From NCBI GenBank assembly GCA_048213135.1, contig PS015503.1:1-63809 (forward strand): DNA of 63,809 nt, written 5' to 3'. A program made the translations under genes and the position numbers. Source of the stretch: Reclinomonas americana ATCC 50394. Its lineage: Eukaryota > Jakobida > Jakobea > Jakobida. Numbering within the stretch: position 1 is the stretch's first letter; every line of letters begins with the position of its first letter. A model generated the notes under the pieces. The model worked only from the letters and a program-made list of their open reading frames with translations. It was not told where the DNA came from and ran no database searches. Positions 1-11,359 of the stretch are shown piece after piece.

Positions 1-131
1 AACCACGAAAGTGAGTCTCGGCGCGTTGAAGAGGAACTCTGTTGCACACGGCACACGCAACACGTCGCCTCCCGAGATGCGCGGCGAGACACCGACGCGC
101 TTGATGTTTGGCCTGTACGACGGCGAGCTGC
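1..131 (-). CDS. 3' part of an unidentified gene (edge exon)
   Basis: On the minus strand an open frame runs from about position 131 to the window edge and reads like coding sequence (short run: SPSYRPNIKRVGVSPRISGG). A plausible acceptor (GGTAGCAG) lies near 131-140, and an in-frame stop lies further upstream, which supports an exon start there. I recognise no family. The plus strand also carries a good donor-like GTGAGT at position 11, so the strand is not certain. Confidence 0.35.
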
Positions 132-1463
132 TACCAGCAACGCCACCAGGAGTTCGTGGAGCCGGGGCCGACGTGGAATGTCACTAATACACGAGAGAGG
201 GGCGGATCTGCAGCATGGAAGAGGAGGGGACAGCATTGAGGTGATGCAGCAGAGGGCATCATGATGACAAACACACACACAAAAAACGAAGACGCACCAC
301 CCGTGCCACTGCCTGGATGACCCTCCTTCTCACGCCGCAACAAATAGAGACCGACTCAAGCAGAGAGTTGACGCGACAGTGGCAGCAGTAGTAGCAGCAG
401 CTGGTTCACTGTAGCCACCACACACGCACACACAAATATAGACGTGAGCACACATGTGCACAGACAGACAAGCTCAAGCAAAATTGAGGCATTCTTCCCG
501 TGTCACACGAACATGCGCACTCTCACTCTGATCTACACTAGCGACGTGCCTGTGTCTGTCTCTCCCTGTGTGTGCGCGTGCGTGAAAGACACACACAACA
601 AACAACGCGAGATTCAACAACAAAAAACCATGACAGAGGGAGACAGAGGGACGTGACCAACAACCAACCAGATCACACACACATACATACATAGTAACAC
701 AATGTGTGCGAGGGAGAGAGGGAGAGGGAAGGCCAACTGTGGTACGGACGCACATGGCCGCGCGCCCAAGCACGCGCACACACACTCACTCACTCACGCA
801 CACGAGTGACACACGCACAAGAGAGACAGACAGAGACACACACACGTGCGCGCTTGGTGTCTGTGTGTGTGAGTCTCTGTGTAAGCGAGGCACACACCGT
901 CGTCACGCGATGATGTCGTTTAATCCACGGTCTGCCTCGGTCAATCGACTGGCGCATGATTGGCCACCGCGACACCGGCATCGTTCAATCACAAATGTCG
1001 CCGACGCCCATCACTGGCCGTTGCGCGCTGTTCAATGTCGACGACGACGACGACGACGACGACGGCCAAGGCGAAACGAGTTGCGTTTCATATTTTGCGC
1101 GCTGTGCTTACGTGTTTGTGTTTCGCTCACAATGTGGTCGATTCAGCCGCGATCGGCGTCGACTGAGGTGCGGTGTTGGGCATCATTGATTGATCGCTCT
1201 TGTCGTCGACGAAGGTGATTGACTCGTGTGTACGCAGCGACGACGTGGCGTTGGTGGTGAGGCGGCCTTGTCGCCGTACAAGAACACATCAGTGCTTCGT
1301 GAAGTGCAGGCGGCTGCGTCAATGCCGATTGCTGCTGCTGTCGCTGCTACTGCTGCGAGGCCGGCCAGCGCCGGTGGCAAGTCTCGCGCCTCTGCACGGT
1401 CTGTGTGTGTCGTTCCTACAGTGCTGCGGGAGTGTTGCTCACACGAAGTGACAAAGAGCGCTG
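132..1463. other. long intergenic stretch, CA/TG and GA rich
   Basis: No convincing coding frame. The stretch holds many CA/TG dinucleotide tracts (about 410-440, 530-600, 770-900) and a (CGA)n run near 1038-1063. Open frames here are short and have the composition of repeat translations. It presumably holds the 5' region of the plus-strand gene starting near 1464 and the upstream part of the edge gene. Confidence 0.5.
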
Positions 1464-3785
1464 ATGATGTATCGCGGACCGGCTGCTCCCGATGTTCGTG
1501 TTCCACGGAAGCCGCGAGCGGCCTCGCCTCCGGCACCGGTGCGTTCGTCGTCGCAAACCTCGTTGCGACGACTGTTTGAGCCGCCTCCGCCGCCGAAACA
1601 AGGACACATGCCACTGGTGACAGCGAGCTCGTCGCGAGTTGCGTTTCCTGTTGTCGCGGCTTCGTTTCCTCCATCGCATTGTGTTGTTGACGCACCGCCG
1701 GCCGGCCACAGTCGTTCCACAGCACCAGCAGCTCGGCCACAGACGACAGTGAGATTGCAGCACTGGTGCATGCATTTCGTGCGACACGCGCCGCCACACA
1801 GGCGACCGCCGATGCCACTCGTCGCCGATCGGAGCGAGCGGCCACTGCCGAGAGCATCAGCGTCCCAACACGGCGTCTACCGTCCGTGCGCCGATTCACG
1901 AGTGGCGATCAGAGCATGCAGAGTTCGGGATCGGTGGCGACTGAAGTGTCGCCGACAAACTCCACATCTGCAGCGTCCAGTCGTGCCGCAGTGGCATCGG
2001 CCGTCACATTTTCGTCAACAGCAGTCACCGCCACCACCACCACCACAACAACAACAGCGACGATGATGAAAGCGACGGCGACAGCCGTCAGCGAGTCGAC
2101 GGAATCAGAGAAGCGAGTCGATGGCAAGAAAAAGTGAGTGGTTCTTTGCTTATGTCGTGAGACTCGGTGCTCATGATGCACACGCACAGACCGCGGCGAG
2201 AGGCTGCTCAGGCGCTCTCCATCGAAGTGGTGTCACCGACGCAGGCACAGAAGCACGCACCGCATGTGTCCTCAGCGAATCCCGGCATCACAATCGCTGT
2301 TGTCGACAGTGACTCCACGCCGGTATGCAACCAAATTCAGTTTTGTTCTTCTGCGCACGTCAGCTGACTGCAATCTTGTTTGTGGCAGGTGTCTGCGGAA
2401 ACTCCGATGATCATCCAGACACCACCACCGTCATACACATTGTCGACGGTCACCGAAGCGCCATCGCTCTCCATCGCAGTTGCGTCGGGATTCATGTAAC
2501 TGCTTCCTCGTTGTCATACCAACTGCTCTTGACGTGCAGGGCATGCCATCGCAGCGCACACAGGTACCGCAGTCTACTGTGGTGGTACTACTCTCCCTTT
2601 GTGTGTACTCATCTGCGTTCGACGTGGTGCAGGGTCGTCGACAGTCGCTTTCGGTAGGCCCCAACGCACTCGGGCTTTTGTCGCCCTCATCACCCGGAGT
2701 TGCGTTTCACTGCATGCCAAGCAGCGCGACCCTCGCACACACATTGACACTCTGCATGGGGGACGCAGAACGGAGGCACATCGGGACGCTTCAATCCAGA
2801 CTCGGCCCGATCGACAGCATCAGCGGTCGCCCAAGCGCGCCAAACGCACAGAACAGCGCGCATTCTGGACGAGAATGTGCGCATGTGGAGACGCAGAATG
2901 ACCTTCACAACCTCGCCGTCGTTGATTATTTTGTTTAATGTGTGTGTGTGTGTGTGTGCAGTGGCAACCGGCCACCTTTACGCAAGAGGCACCGCTGGCG
3001 ACGGTGATTACAGTGCGAGCGCGCGACCAGTCCATGCACGCCGCCGTCCCGCTCATGCTGGTGACCGCTGCCGACCTGCTGTTGAATTCCGCGAGTGCGA
3101 TTCCCGCCCCCTCGGCCAACAACATTCAGACCGACGACGACATTATGCGTGAGAATGTGATGAAGGACGCCATGCGTGCAGCAGCTGCGGCCGCCATGGC
3201 GTCGGCAGAGAGCCATTTGTTCCGCGTTCGCCGCGGATCAGTGATTGATCCAACGCAACAACGCCGTCTATCGATGGACGTTAGTCTGGTTCCCACGCGT
3301 GTGCCGGCCGCCACCCTGCTGACGTCGTCGCATGCGGTCGACTTTGAGTGGCAGCAGTTTGCCGCCACACTACCACGCATGATACACGTGGACCTGGCAC
3401 GCTCCGAGGCACGAGTGTGGCGCTCACTTGACAAGAACGGCGAGTTCACCGTGTCGGTGCTTGGCGGTCACCAAGTACTGGCGTACGAGGTTGCGAGACG
3501 GGTACGTGGTGGCAACATCGGCATCTCATTTGTCTCGCTCTGCCACCCACTGCTGTTTCTGCAGACGGCCACAGATGGAGTAGACGGCGCCGGCGCCTTG
3601 CACGACATGGACTTTACATTTGCTCCACCGGCCACACTCAAGTGTCCCAGTATTGCCGGTGTGTGTGCATGTGTGCACTGTTCCACTTGTGATCACGAAA
3701 GACTCATCGTCGCGGCACAGATTGTCTCTTTGTCCTCGAGTGCAAAGTCGAGCGCATTGTGGAAGTCGATGAGAGATGGGAGATC
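1464..3785 (+). CDS. uncharacterised multi-exon protein, 3' end lost in gap
   Basis: I do not recognise this protein. A consistent splice path starts at ATG 1464: exons 1464-1616, 1712-2133, from 2190 to about 2323, from 2389 to 2478, then two tiny exons (about 24 and 21 nt, near 2540 and 2634), a long exon from 2960, and two more before the gap at 3786. The N-terminal part is rich in Pro, Ser, Thr and Ala and probably disordered. The part from 2960 is better ordered, with an alanine-rich helix-like stretch and a segment containing FEWQQFAATLPRMIHVDLAR. The last visible residues (VECKVERIVEVDERWEI) are in frame when the intron before them is removed. One donor is of the GTTGCG type seen across the window. 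Start and small exons are tentative; cDNA would settle them. Confidence 0.5.
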
Positions 3786-4163
3786 NNNNNNNNNNNNNNN
3801 NNNNNNNNNNNNNNNNNNNNNNNNNNNNNNNNNNNNNNNNNNNNNNNNNNNNNNNNNNNNNNNNNNNNNNNNNNNNNNNNNNNNNNNNNNNNNNNNNNNN
3901 NNNNNNNNNNNNNNNNNNNNNNNNNNNNNNNNNNNNNNNNNNNNNNNNNNNNNNNNNNNNNNNNNNNNNNNNNNNNNNNNNNNNNNNNNNNNNNNNNNNN
4001 NNNNNNNNNNNNNNNNNNNNNNNNNNNNNNNNNNNNNNNNNNNNNNNNNNNNNNNNNNNNNNNNNNNNNNNNNNNNNNNNNNNNNNNNNNNNNNNNNNNN
4101 NNNNNNNNNNNNNNNNNNNNNNNNNNNNNNNNNNNNNNNNNNNNNNNNNNNNNNNNNNNNNNN
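3786..4163. other. assembly gap (378 N)
   Basis: Run of N. It hides the 3' end of the plus-strand gene that starts near 1464, and possibly the 3' untranslated region of the minus-strand WD40 gene. Confidence 0.99.
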
Positions 4164-4214
4164 TCCGCATAAATGATAAGTCATGAAGCACCGCGATTTT
4201 ATACTGTGCTGGTC

Positions 4215-6542
4215 TCAGAACAGGTCCAGCTGCTCAAAGAACGTCAGCATGCCCTTGGCACGCATGTTCCACAACTTGATGCAGCGGTCCGCCGAACCAG
4301 TGGCCAACTGCACCAAATGCACGTTAGCAGAGGCAGAGGAAAGCGAGACACCCACGGCGCCAACTCACCACATGTTGATGTGTGGCAAATGCACAGTCGT
4401 AAATGCCGCCGCCGTGAGCACGGAAACGCACCACCGGCTCGCCCGTGGCCACCGTGTGCACACTCATGTAGTTGTCGAGGCCGACGGTGAACATGAGTGA
4501 GTCCGTGAACTGTGATAGCACGACATGAACATCTTCTTGCACATTCAGCAACGGGGGTGAGCAACCATAGCCACCATACCTCGATTCCGTGCACCGCGCC
4601 ACTATGCACATTGAAGGATCGAAGAATGGCATTGTTGAGGCGCCAATCGCGCAGCTGTGCTTCGACATGCAGTGAGCGGCGAAGCACTCTCAACTGTGCC
4701 CTTTCCCTTCCAGTACGCACCTCGACAACACCATCGCACGACGATGAAGCAATCTGGTTGCCAGTGTCGGCGAGTTTCAGTTTCAACACTGAACTCGTGT
4801 GTCCTCGGTAGAGGCTCACACAGTGGCCACTCCGCATGTCCCAGATCTGCATCAACGAGGTACGACATGAACGCATACTCTTCCAGTGCAGACAATGGCT
4901 TGTGATCGCACCTTGACTCGTCCGTCGTCTCCAGCCGTGGCCAACAACTCGCCGTCTGAGTTCGGCACAAAAGACGACGTGTAAATGTTCATGGAGTGCG
5001 CCGCCTCCAGTGTCGTGACCGCCTGAACAGGAAAGGAAAGGAATTATGAGAAGGCACACAGCGTGCATGGGAGTCGATCGCCGTGCACACCTTGCCCGTC
5101 TCCACATCCTGCAAGTAGATGCGCCGGAAACCACCGTATGCAACCTGATTGCAATGCGTACTCCAGGCCACCGTGCGCAGACACTCGTTCGAGCGGCCAG
5201 TGAACGTTGCCATGCATTGCAACTGCATCCGGTTGGCATGTGAATTTTGAAGCACATCCGTGGATAACACAAACACAGCGCACGTACTTCTCGAATGTTC
5301 CACACACGCATGGTGCCATCAGCCGATGCCGACGCCAGCAAATCACCTGCGCGTCACTGATGAGCACACTGCAACTGAACAAGAGCAGGGGAGAGCAGCA
5401 ACAGCGCACCAGCAGAGTTGAAAGCAATGTGATGGATGGCCGCGGAATGCCCAGTGAATACGTGCAACTTCAATGCCTCCTGTGTTATGAAAGAAAAAAT
5501 GAGTCACAGAGGGAGGAACAACGGAGATGACTGACAACGCACCTTGCCAGCTGTGCGACATTCAAATTGTGCCCATGATCAAGCAGTGCGAGCGTGAGTG
5601 ATACAGAAAAATGAACTCTTCAATGAGTAGTGAGTTCTGGGGCGCTCACCAACATTCCACAGAATGATTTCTGCATACAAGACCATGAGCACGAGTAGCG
5701 AAACGTAGCACAAGACAGGCACGCTGCGCAACTCTCGTCATTGCCACCGGAGCACATGAAGACCTGATCGATGGGGTTGAAGGCCAGCGTGTACACAATG
5801 CCACCATCTGCAGAAAACGCGGCGTCAGCGCATGCTTGTCACGAGAAGTACAAGGCCACACGCAACGTCCACGACATGTAGACATCAGCATGTCCTTTGG
5901 TGTAATGTGTGGTCTGGGCAGTGGATCGTCGGTCGCCATAAACGTCTGGTTGCGAAACATGCTGGAGCCGGCGGTGCCGACGACGGTTCGGTGAACCGTG
6001 GTGTCGGCTGACTCATCGAACCACACATGACTTGGTGAGCCGAGCTGCATCCCTGGTGGGGCCAAAGAAAAAAACGATGAGCAAGACACGCCACATACAG
6101 AAGCACAGGTCAACAGACGCAGCAACACAGACCAGGAAGGTTGCAGGGAATGTTGAACTCGGTTTCCGAGTCGGAGTCGTCGGTTGTCGACGATGCTGTT
6201 CCTGACGGCGACGACGACAAGAGAGCCGACTGTGGCACAAGACGATGAGTGCAACAGCACAGCAGCAACAAGCAGCATGGAGCATTCCACAAACATCGCC
6301 AGCTGGTGTTGCTGGCGGCAGCGATGGCGGCGACAGGACAATGCCAGTGGGTGGGCTCTTGATGGTGGAGGAGCGTGGCGATACCTTGGCCGACACGCAT
6401 CGACTGGGTGTGTACTTGAGGAAGGCAACATCAGTCGACGCGCGGTCCAGGAACTGCACACGGTGCGGTGAGCGAGGCAATCGCGATGAGGGAATCAGCA
6501 GCAGTAAAGGCGTGCAAATCGCACCGACTGGCTGTGAATCAT
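4215..6542 (-). CDS. WD40-repeat protein
   Basis: A WD40 beta-propeller protein, probably a scaffold; the partner is unknown. Reading from about 6542 down to the stop at 4215-4217, at least 11 coding exons join in frame. The N-terminal part is Ser/Pro/Thr-rich with an acidic patch (TTDDSDSETEF). Then come WD repeats with typical blades: GGNDEKIILWNV (split by an intron with a GTTGCG donor), GDLLASASADGTMRVWN, GELLATAGDDGRVKIWD, and the final LATGSADRCIKLWNMRAKG just before the C-terminus. About seven repeats can be counted, enough for one propeller. The ATG at 6540-6542 is in frame, but the gap at 6556 leaves open a longer N-terminus. A specific orthologue cannot be assigned by eye. Confidence 0.75.
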
Positions 6543-6555
6543 GTCTTGCCCAGAG

Positions 6556-7148
6556 NNNNNNNNNNNNNNNNNNNNNNNNNNNNNNNNNNNNNNNNNNNNN
6601 NNNNNNNNNNNNNNNNNNNNNNNNNNNNNNNNNNNNNNNNNNNNNNNNNNNNNNNNNNNNNNNNNNNNNNNNNNNNNNNNNNNNNNNNNNNNNNNNNNNN
6701 NNNNNNNNNNNNNNNNNNNNNNNNNNNNNNNNNNNNNNNNNNNNNNNNNNNNNNNNNNNNNNNNNNNNNNNNNNNNNNNNNNNNNNNNNNNNNNNNNNNN
6801 NNNNNNNNNNNNNNNNNNNNNNNNNNNNNNNNNNNNNNNNNNNNNNNNNNNNNNNNNNNNNNNNNNNNNNNNNNNNNNNNNNNNNNNNNNNNNNNNNNNN
6901 NNNNNNNNNNNNNNNNNNNNNNNNNNNNNNNNNNNNNNNNNNNNNNNNNNNNNNNNNNNNNNNNNNNNNNNNNNNNNNNNNNNNNNNNNNNNNNNNNNNN
7001 NNNNNNNNNNNNNNNNNNNNNNNNNNNNNNNNNNNNNNNNNNNNNNNNNNNNNNNNNNNNNNNNNNNNNNNNNNNNNNNNNNNNNNNNNNNNNNNNNNNN
7101 NNNNNNNNNNNNNNNNNNNNNNNNNNNNNNNNNNNNNNNNNNNNNNNN
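6556..7148. other. assembly gap (593 N)
   Basis: Run of N between the 5' end of the WD40 gene and the visible part of imidazolonepropionase. It must contain the C-terminal half of imidazolonepropionase (about 190 residues expected from the family) and the promoter of the WD40 gene, so the stated gap size may be too small. Confidence 0.99.
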
Positions 7149-7201
7149 AGAGAGAGGAAACGAGAGAGGAAAAGGGAAAGAGAGCTGATTCTCGCACGCA
7201 C

Positions 7202-8110
7202 TGCCAGTGCTGGAATCTGTCGATCGATAATGTCACGCGTGGCGTCGGCGGCACTCACACCGGCCGGCACCGAGTGCGCACCGAGATACGTCACCGAAAC
7301 ATCGATGGGGTGCGACTTGGCCACGTCGTTGATGACCTGCAAAGGGGGGGATGAGCTGCAGCTCTTCACCCTCGCAGTTTCATGCAGGTTCGCAACTCGC
7401 AGCATCTTGGTCTCCGTTGACAACTCCAACCCATACCCCGACTTGGCCTCCACGAGAACCGTGCCGAACTGCAACATCCGATCGAATCGCTCACGCAGCA
7501 ACGCACCGAGTTCCTCCTCCGAGCTCGCCCGCGTGTGTCGCACCTGCACGTCCGTGAGCAACAAAAAAAACACAAAGCCACACTCGCTCCTTCCTCCCTC
7601 CCTCTCATCCAACGACGCAACCGTGAACCCAATGCCACCACCGGCCTTGTGCACCTCCATGTACGTCGCACCGGCAAGTTTCATGGCGAACTGCATTGCA
7701 TGCAGAGTCACTGACAAAGCCCACATCGACAACTCGCCCAACACACAACGAACCTCATGCACACGATCGCCACTCCAACACGGGTGCGTGTGGCCGTCGA
7801 CGAACCCCGGAACCACGCACATGCCACTGTCGCCATTGTCATAATCACCATGCAGACAAAGACACACACACACACTCCTTCCACTTACACACCGCGCATC
7901 GATTCGCCGCTCAAACACCGCATCAGCATACTGCTGAGCAATGTCGGCGGCCGCGCCCACCGCCGCCACTCGCCCACTCTGATCAATCACCACACTGGCA
8001 TTCTCCAACACCGCAACCTCGCGCATGGCCTCGGCGCACTTGAATCGCTCCCCGTGCGCACACACACGCACCACTTGCGCCGCATTCTCAATCAGCAATC
8101 GACACTGCAT
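7202..8110 (-). CDS. hutI: imidazolonepropionase (N-terminal half; rest in gap)
   Basis: Hydrolyses 4-imidazolone-5-propanoate to N-formimino-L-glutamate, the third step of histidine breakdown (AMDHD1 in animals). Five exons are visible: 7893-8110, 7754-7826, 7622-7690, 7370-7543 and 7202-7336, giving about 222 residues. Family landmarks are clear: an N-terminus reading RLLIENAAQVV, the metal-binding VPGFVDGHTHPCWSGDR near residue 80, FAMKLAGATYMEVHKAGGG, VEAKSGYGLELSTETKMLR, and YLGAHSVPAG, which carries the next metal-ligand histidine. The downstream catalytic residues lie in the gap at 6556-7148. The start at 8110 is chosen because it matches the family N-terminus; a longer in-frame extension to 8287 contains no family sequence. 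Its promoter region is shared with urocanate hydratase, the preceding enzyme. Confidence 0.92.
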
Positions 8111-8213
8111 GACTGAACGCACAAAGGTAGCTCCGCGCAGACAACTCTGACCGACAAACCGATCGCTTTCACACGCACTACACCACAAAAGGGGAGAGCG
8201 TGACACTGAGAGT
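8111..8213. promoter_or_regulatory. divergent promoter between hutI and hutU
   Basis: Only 103 bp separate the two start codons of divergently transcribed consecutive histidine-degradation enzymes, so the core promoters of both must lie here or overlap the first exons. I see no TATA box and no obvious palindromic operator. Shared regulation is inferred from spacing and pathway, not from a recognised motif. Confidence 0.6.
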
Positions 8214-11212
8214 ATGGCAGAGCCCTCACAGAAACGACGCAAGACAGGTGTGCGCGACGCATGATTCTGAGATTCTCTCACTCTCACTCTCTCACTCTCT
8301 GTCTCTCACAGGTGGCAACTCTGCGGCAGTGGTGACTGCGCGTGCCAATGGGCACGGCTTGTCGGCAGAAGTGTACGTGGACTTGTCGGTGTTGGCGCGC
8401 GGATTGCCGGTGGAGTTGCCTGGGCCAGCGGGTGCATTGGACCCGAGTGTGCCGCACGCACCGCGACGCACGCCTAACCTGACTGCACAGGAGCGAGTGG
8501 TGTGTGAGAGCGGAGAGAGCGGAGAGAGAGAGAGTGTTGTGACATCGTGTGATTCATCTCTTTTCGTGTCTTGCAGCTGGCGGTGCAGAATGCGTTGCGG
8601 TACTTCCCTCGCGATTGGCACTGCGTGCTGGCGCCGGAGTTTGCGGAAGAGCTGCATCTGTATGGTCATATCTATATGCACCGGTGAGTCGGTGTTCTTC
8701 CTGTTTCGCCTTGGCGACATTGCTCTGATTCTCGTGAGCAAGGTTCCGACCCACGGAGTATGCCATGAAGGCGTACCCGGTGGACATGTACCCGGCCAAG
8801 TGTGTGCAGGGTTCATAGTCCCGTTTTTGCCTCTCGTCGCTTCCATGTGGAAACACTGATGTCATCACAGCGGCTTGCATGATGCTGATGATTATGAACA
8901 ACCTGGATCCGCGCGTGGCGCAGTTCCCGCACGAGTTGATCACGTACGGCGGCAATGGCAGCGTGCTGCAGAACTGGTCGGTCTTGAAGGCTTGCACACG
9001 TGCCTTCTCCCTTCTCTCACTCGCTCGCGTGCACACGTGCAGGGCACAGTACCTGCTGGTCATGCAGTACCTGTCGGAGATGACCGACGAGCAGACTCTG
9101 GTCATGTACTCGGGTCACCCTCTCGGTCTGTTCCCCAGTCACAAGGAGTCACCGCGCGCTGTCATCACCAACGGCATGGTGGTGCCCAACTATTCCTCCA
9201 AGCAAGAGTTGCGCGACGTGGCTCTCGCATCGCTCTCATGCCTGCCTCTCACACTCCCTGCAGCTACGAGCGCATGTACGCTGTCGGGTGCTCCATGTAC
9301 GGGCAAATGACGGCCGGCAGCTACTGCTGTTGCGTTGTGTTGTGTGCTCACAAGTCTCCGTCGGCGTGTCGTGCACTCATCTCCACGGCAATCACCTCCT
9401 GCGCAACACAGACATCGGACCGCAGGGTTGCGTCCACATCTCCTCGACTTGCGTCGCACTGCGCGCTCATTATTCTTGCAGGAATCGTGCACGGAACAAC
9501 GCTGACTCTCCTCGGTGCATCGCGCAAGTACTTGCACACGGGCGACCTCTCGGGCACCATTTTTGTCACCTCTGGCCTCGGCGGCATGAGTGGCGCACAG
9601 GCCAAGGCCGCTGTGATTGCCGGTGCCGTGGGCGTGGTGGCCGAAGTGAGCGGTACGTGCACTATGGAGTCTTTGATAGATCCTGGCCATGCTAGTCTCT
9701 CACCCTATCCTGCACAGAGGCCGCGCTGCGAAAGCGCCACGAACAGGGTTGGGTGATGGAGGTGCAGACCGATCTCGACTCGTGCATTGCGCGCATGCGC
9801 GAGGCACGTGAGGCACGGCAGCCACTGAGCATTGGCTACCTGGTGCGTCATATCGCGACATCTCTCTTGTTCTTCACTGAACCTCACATGCACGCCAGGG
9901 TAACGTGGTCGACCTGTGGGAGCGTCTCGTACACGAGGAGGATCTGGAAGTTGCACTTGGTTCCGACCAGACCTCCTGCCACAACCCGTACGGCGGCGGC
10001 TACTATCCAGCGGGCCTGTCGTTCGAGGAGGCCAACGAAATGATGGTGCAGGATCCGCCGCGTTTCAAGTTGCGTCGAGACAGGAAAACCCACGAAACAG
10101 AAACACAGTCTTATCTGTCTGACATGTTGGCACGCGTGCAGGGAGTGTGTGCAGGCCAGTTTGCGTCGGCACATTGCCGCCATCAACTCGCTGACGACGG
10201 CGCGTGGCATGAAGTTCTGGGACTACGGCAATTCGTTTTTGCTCGAGTGCAGCCGTGCCGGAGCCGATGTGATGAGTGCCGACGGCACACACTTCCGCTA
10301 TCCCTCGTACGTCGAAGACATTATGGGCGACATTTTCAGTCTGGGCTTTGGTCCTTTCCGCTGTTGCGTTGCGCGAACGTGGCGTCGCGATAGAATGCCC
10401 ACTCATCGGTGATGCAGGGGTGTGCACGTCGGGTGATCCGGCTGATCTCGAGCTTACGGATCGGATTGCGGCCGAGATCACGGCCGAGAAGGCGACGGTG
10501 GCCGATGAGCTGTCCAAGCAGCAGGTTCATTCCCTTGTGATGATTGCCATGAGTTGCCCGTCGCTATTCTCATTTCCTTTGCAGTACGAGGACAACCACA
10601 AGTGGATTGTCCAGGCGGGAGCAAACAAGATGGTCGTCGGCAGCCAGGCTCGCATTCTGTACAGCAATGCCGAGGGTCGTGTGGCAATCGCCGAGGCGTT
10701 CAATCGCGCCATTGCGAGTGGCGAGATCTCCGGACCGATTGTGCTGTCGCGCGATCACCACGACGTGTCAGGGGCGGACTCACCGTGGCGAGAGACCGCC
10801 AATGTCAGCGACGGCTCACGCTTCTGCGCCGACATGGCCGTGCACACGTTTGTTGGCAACACGTTCCGTGGCGCGACATGGGCGGCACTGCACAATGGCG
10901 GTGGCACAGGTTGGGGCGAGGCGATCAACTGCGGGTTTGGATTGGTGCTGGACGGCTCCGCCGCGGCCGCCGCCCGTGCCCACAACATGCTGTGGTGGGA
11001 CGTGAACAATGGAGTTGCGTTGCTTTTGCTTTCTCGCCACGAGAGATGAGCTCACACGCTCGCAGTTGGCGCGCCGCGCATGGGCCGGTCATCCACTTGC
11101 GAGGTCGACGGTGCGAGAAAACATGCGCGTCGACCCGACACTTCGCATCACGGTGGCAGAGCTCGCCGACGACGATCTCGTGCAAGATGCCGTGTCGGCA
11201 GCATTCAAGTAA
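8214..11212 (+). CDS. hutU: urocanate hydratase (urocanase)
   Basis: Converts urocanate to 4-imidazolone-5-propanoate using tightly bound NAD+, the second step of histidine catabolism; cytosolic in known eukaryotes (UROC1). Fifteen exons join in frame: 8214-8247, 8312-8499, 8577-8683, 8743-8801, 8871-8976, 9043-9207, 9264-9328, 9412-9426, 9482-9652, 9718-9842, 9899-10068, 10142-10362, 10418-10524, 10585-11013 and 11066-11212. The product is 702 residues, a little longer than human UROC1 and clearly longer than bacterial enzymes owing to the eukaryote-type N-terminal region. Diagnostic parts include NNLDPRVAQFPHELITYGG, the NAD-site glycines SGLGGMSGAQ (about residues 277-286), DQTSCHNPYGGGYYP (about 369-383), LHNGGGTGWGEA and DVNNGLARRAW. 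Six donors are GTTGCG. One exon is only 15 nt. The junctions of exons 4/5, 6/7 and 11/12 were chosen to keep conserved sequence in frame. Confidence 0.96.
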
Positions 11213-11359
11213 CAACCGCGACAGTTCCCCGTTTTACCCACCCACACACAAGTGCAATGAACAGCCACAAGCTTCACTGGTTTCGACAGCAACTCTCGCC
11301 TGCCCATTCTACATTAGCGTTCTCGGTCAAGTCTCGATAATCTGCAGCGCGACAGTCGG

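Noticed and set aside
420-900. Small ORFs in CA/TG-rich sequence as genes
   Set aside because: Translations are simple-repeat (Thr-His, Cys-Val) with no conserved features.
4244-5341. 365-residue uninterrupted minus-strand frame in the WD40 gene
   Set aside because: Only its first part (LLASASADGTMRVWN) is coding; the rest runs through introns and out of frame with the WD repeats.
8111-8288. Extension of hutI upstream to position 8287
   Set aside because: The extra residues have no family match and overlap the hutU first exon; the start at 8110 fits the family N-terminus.
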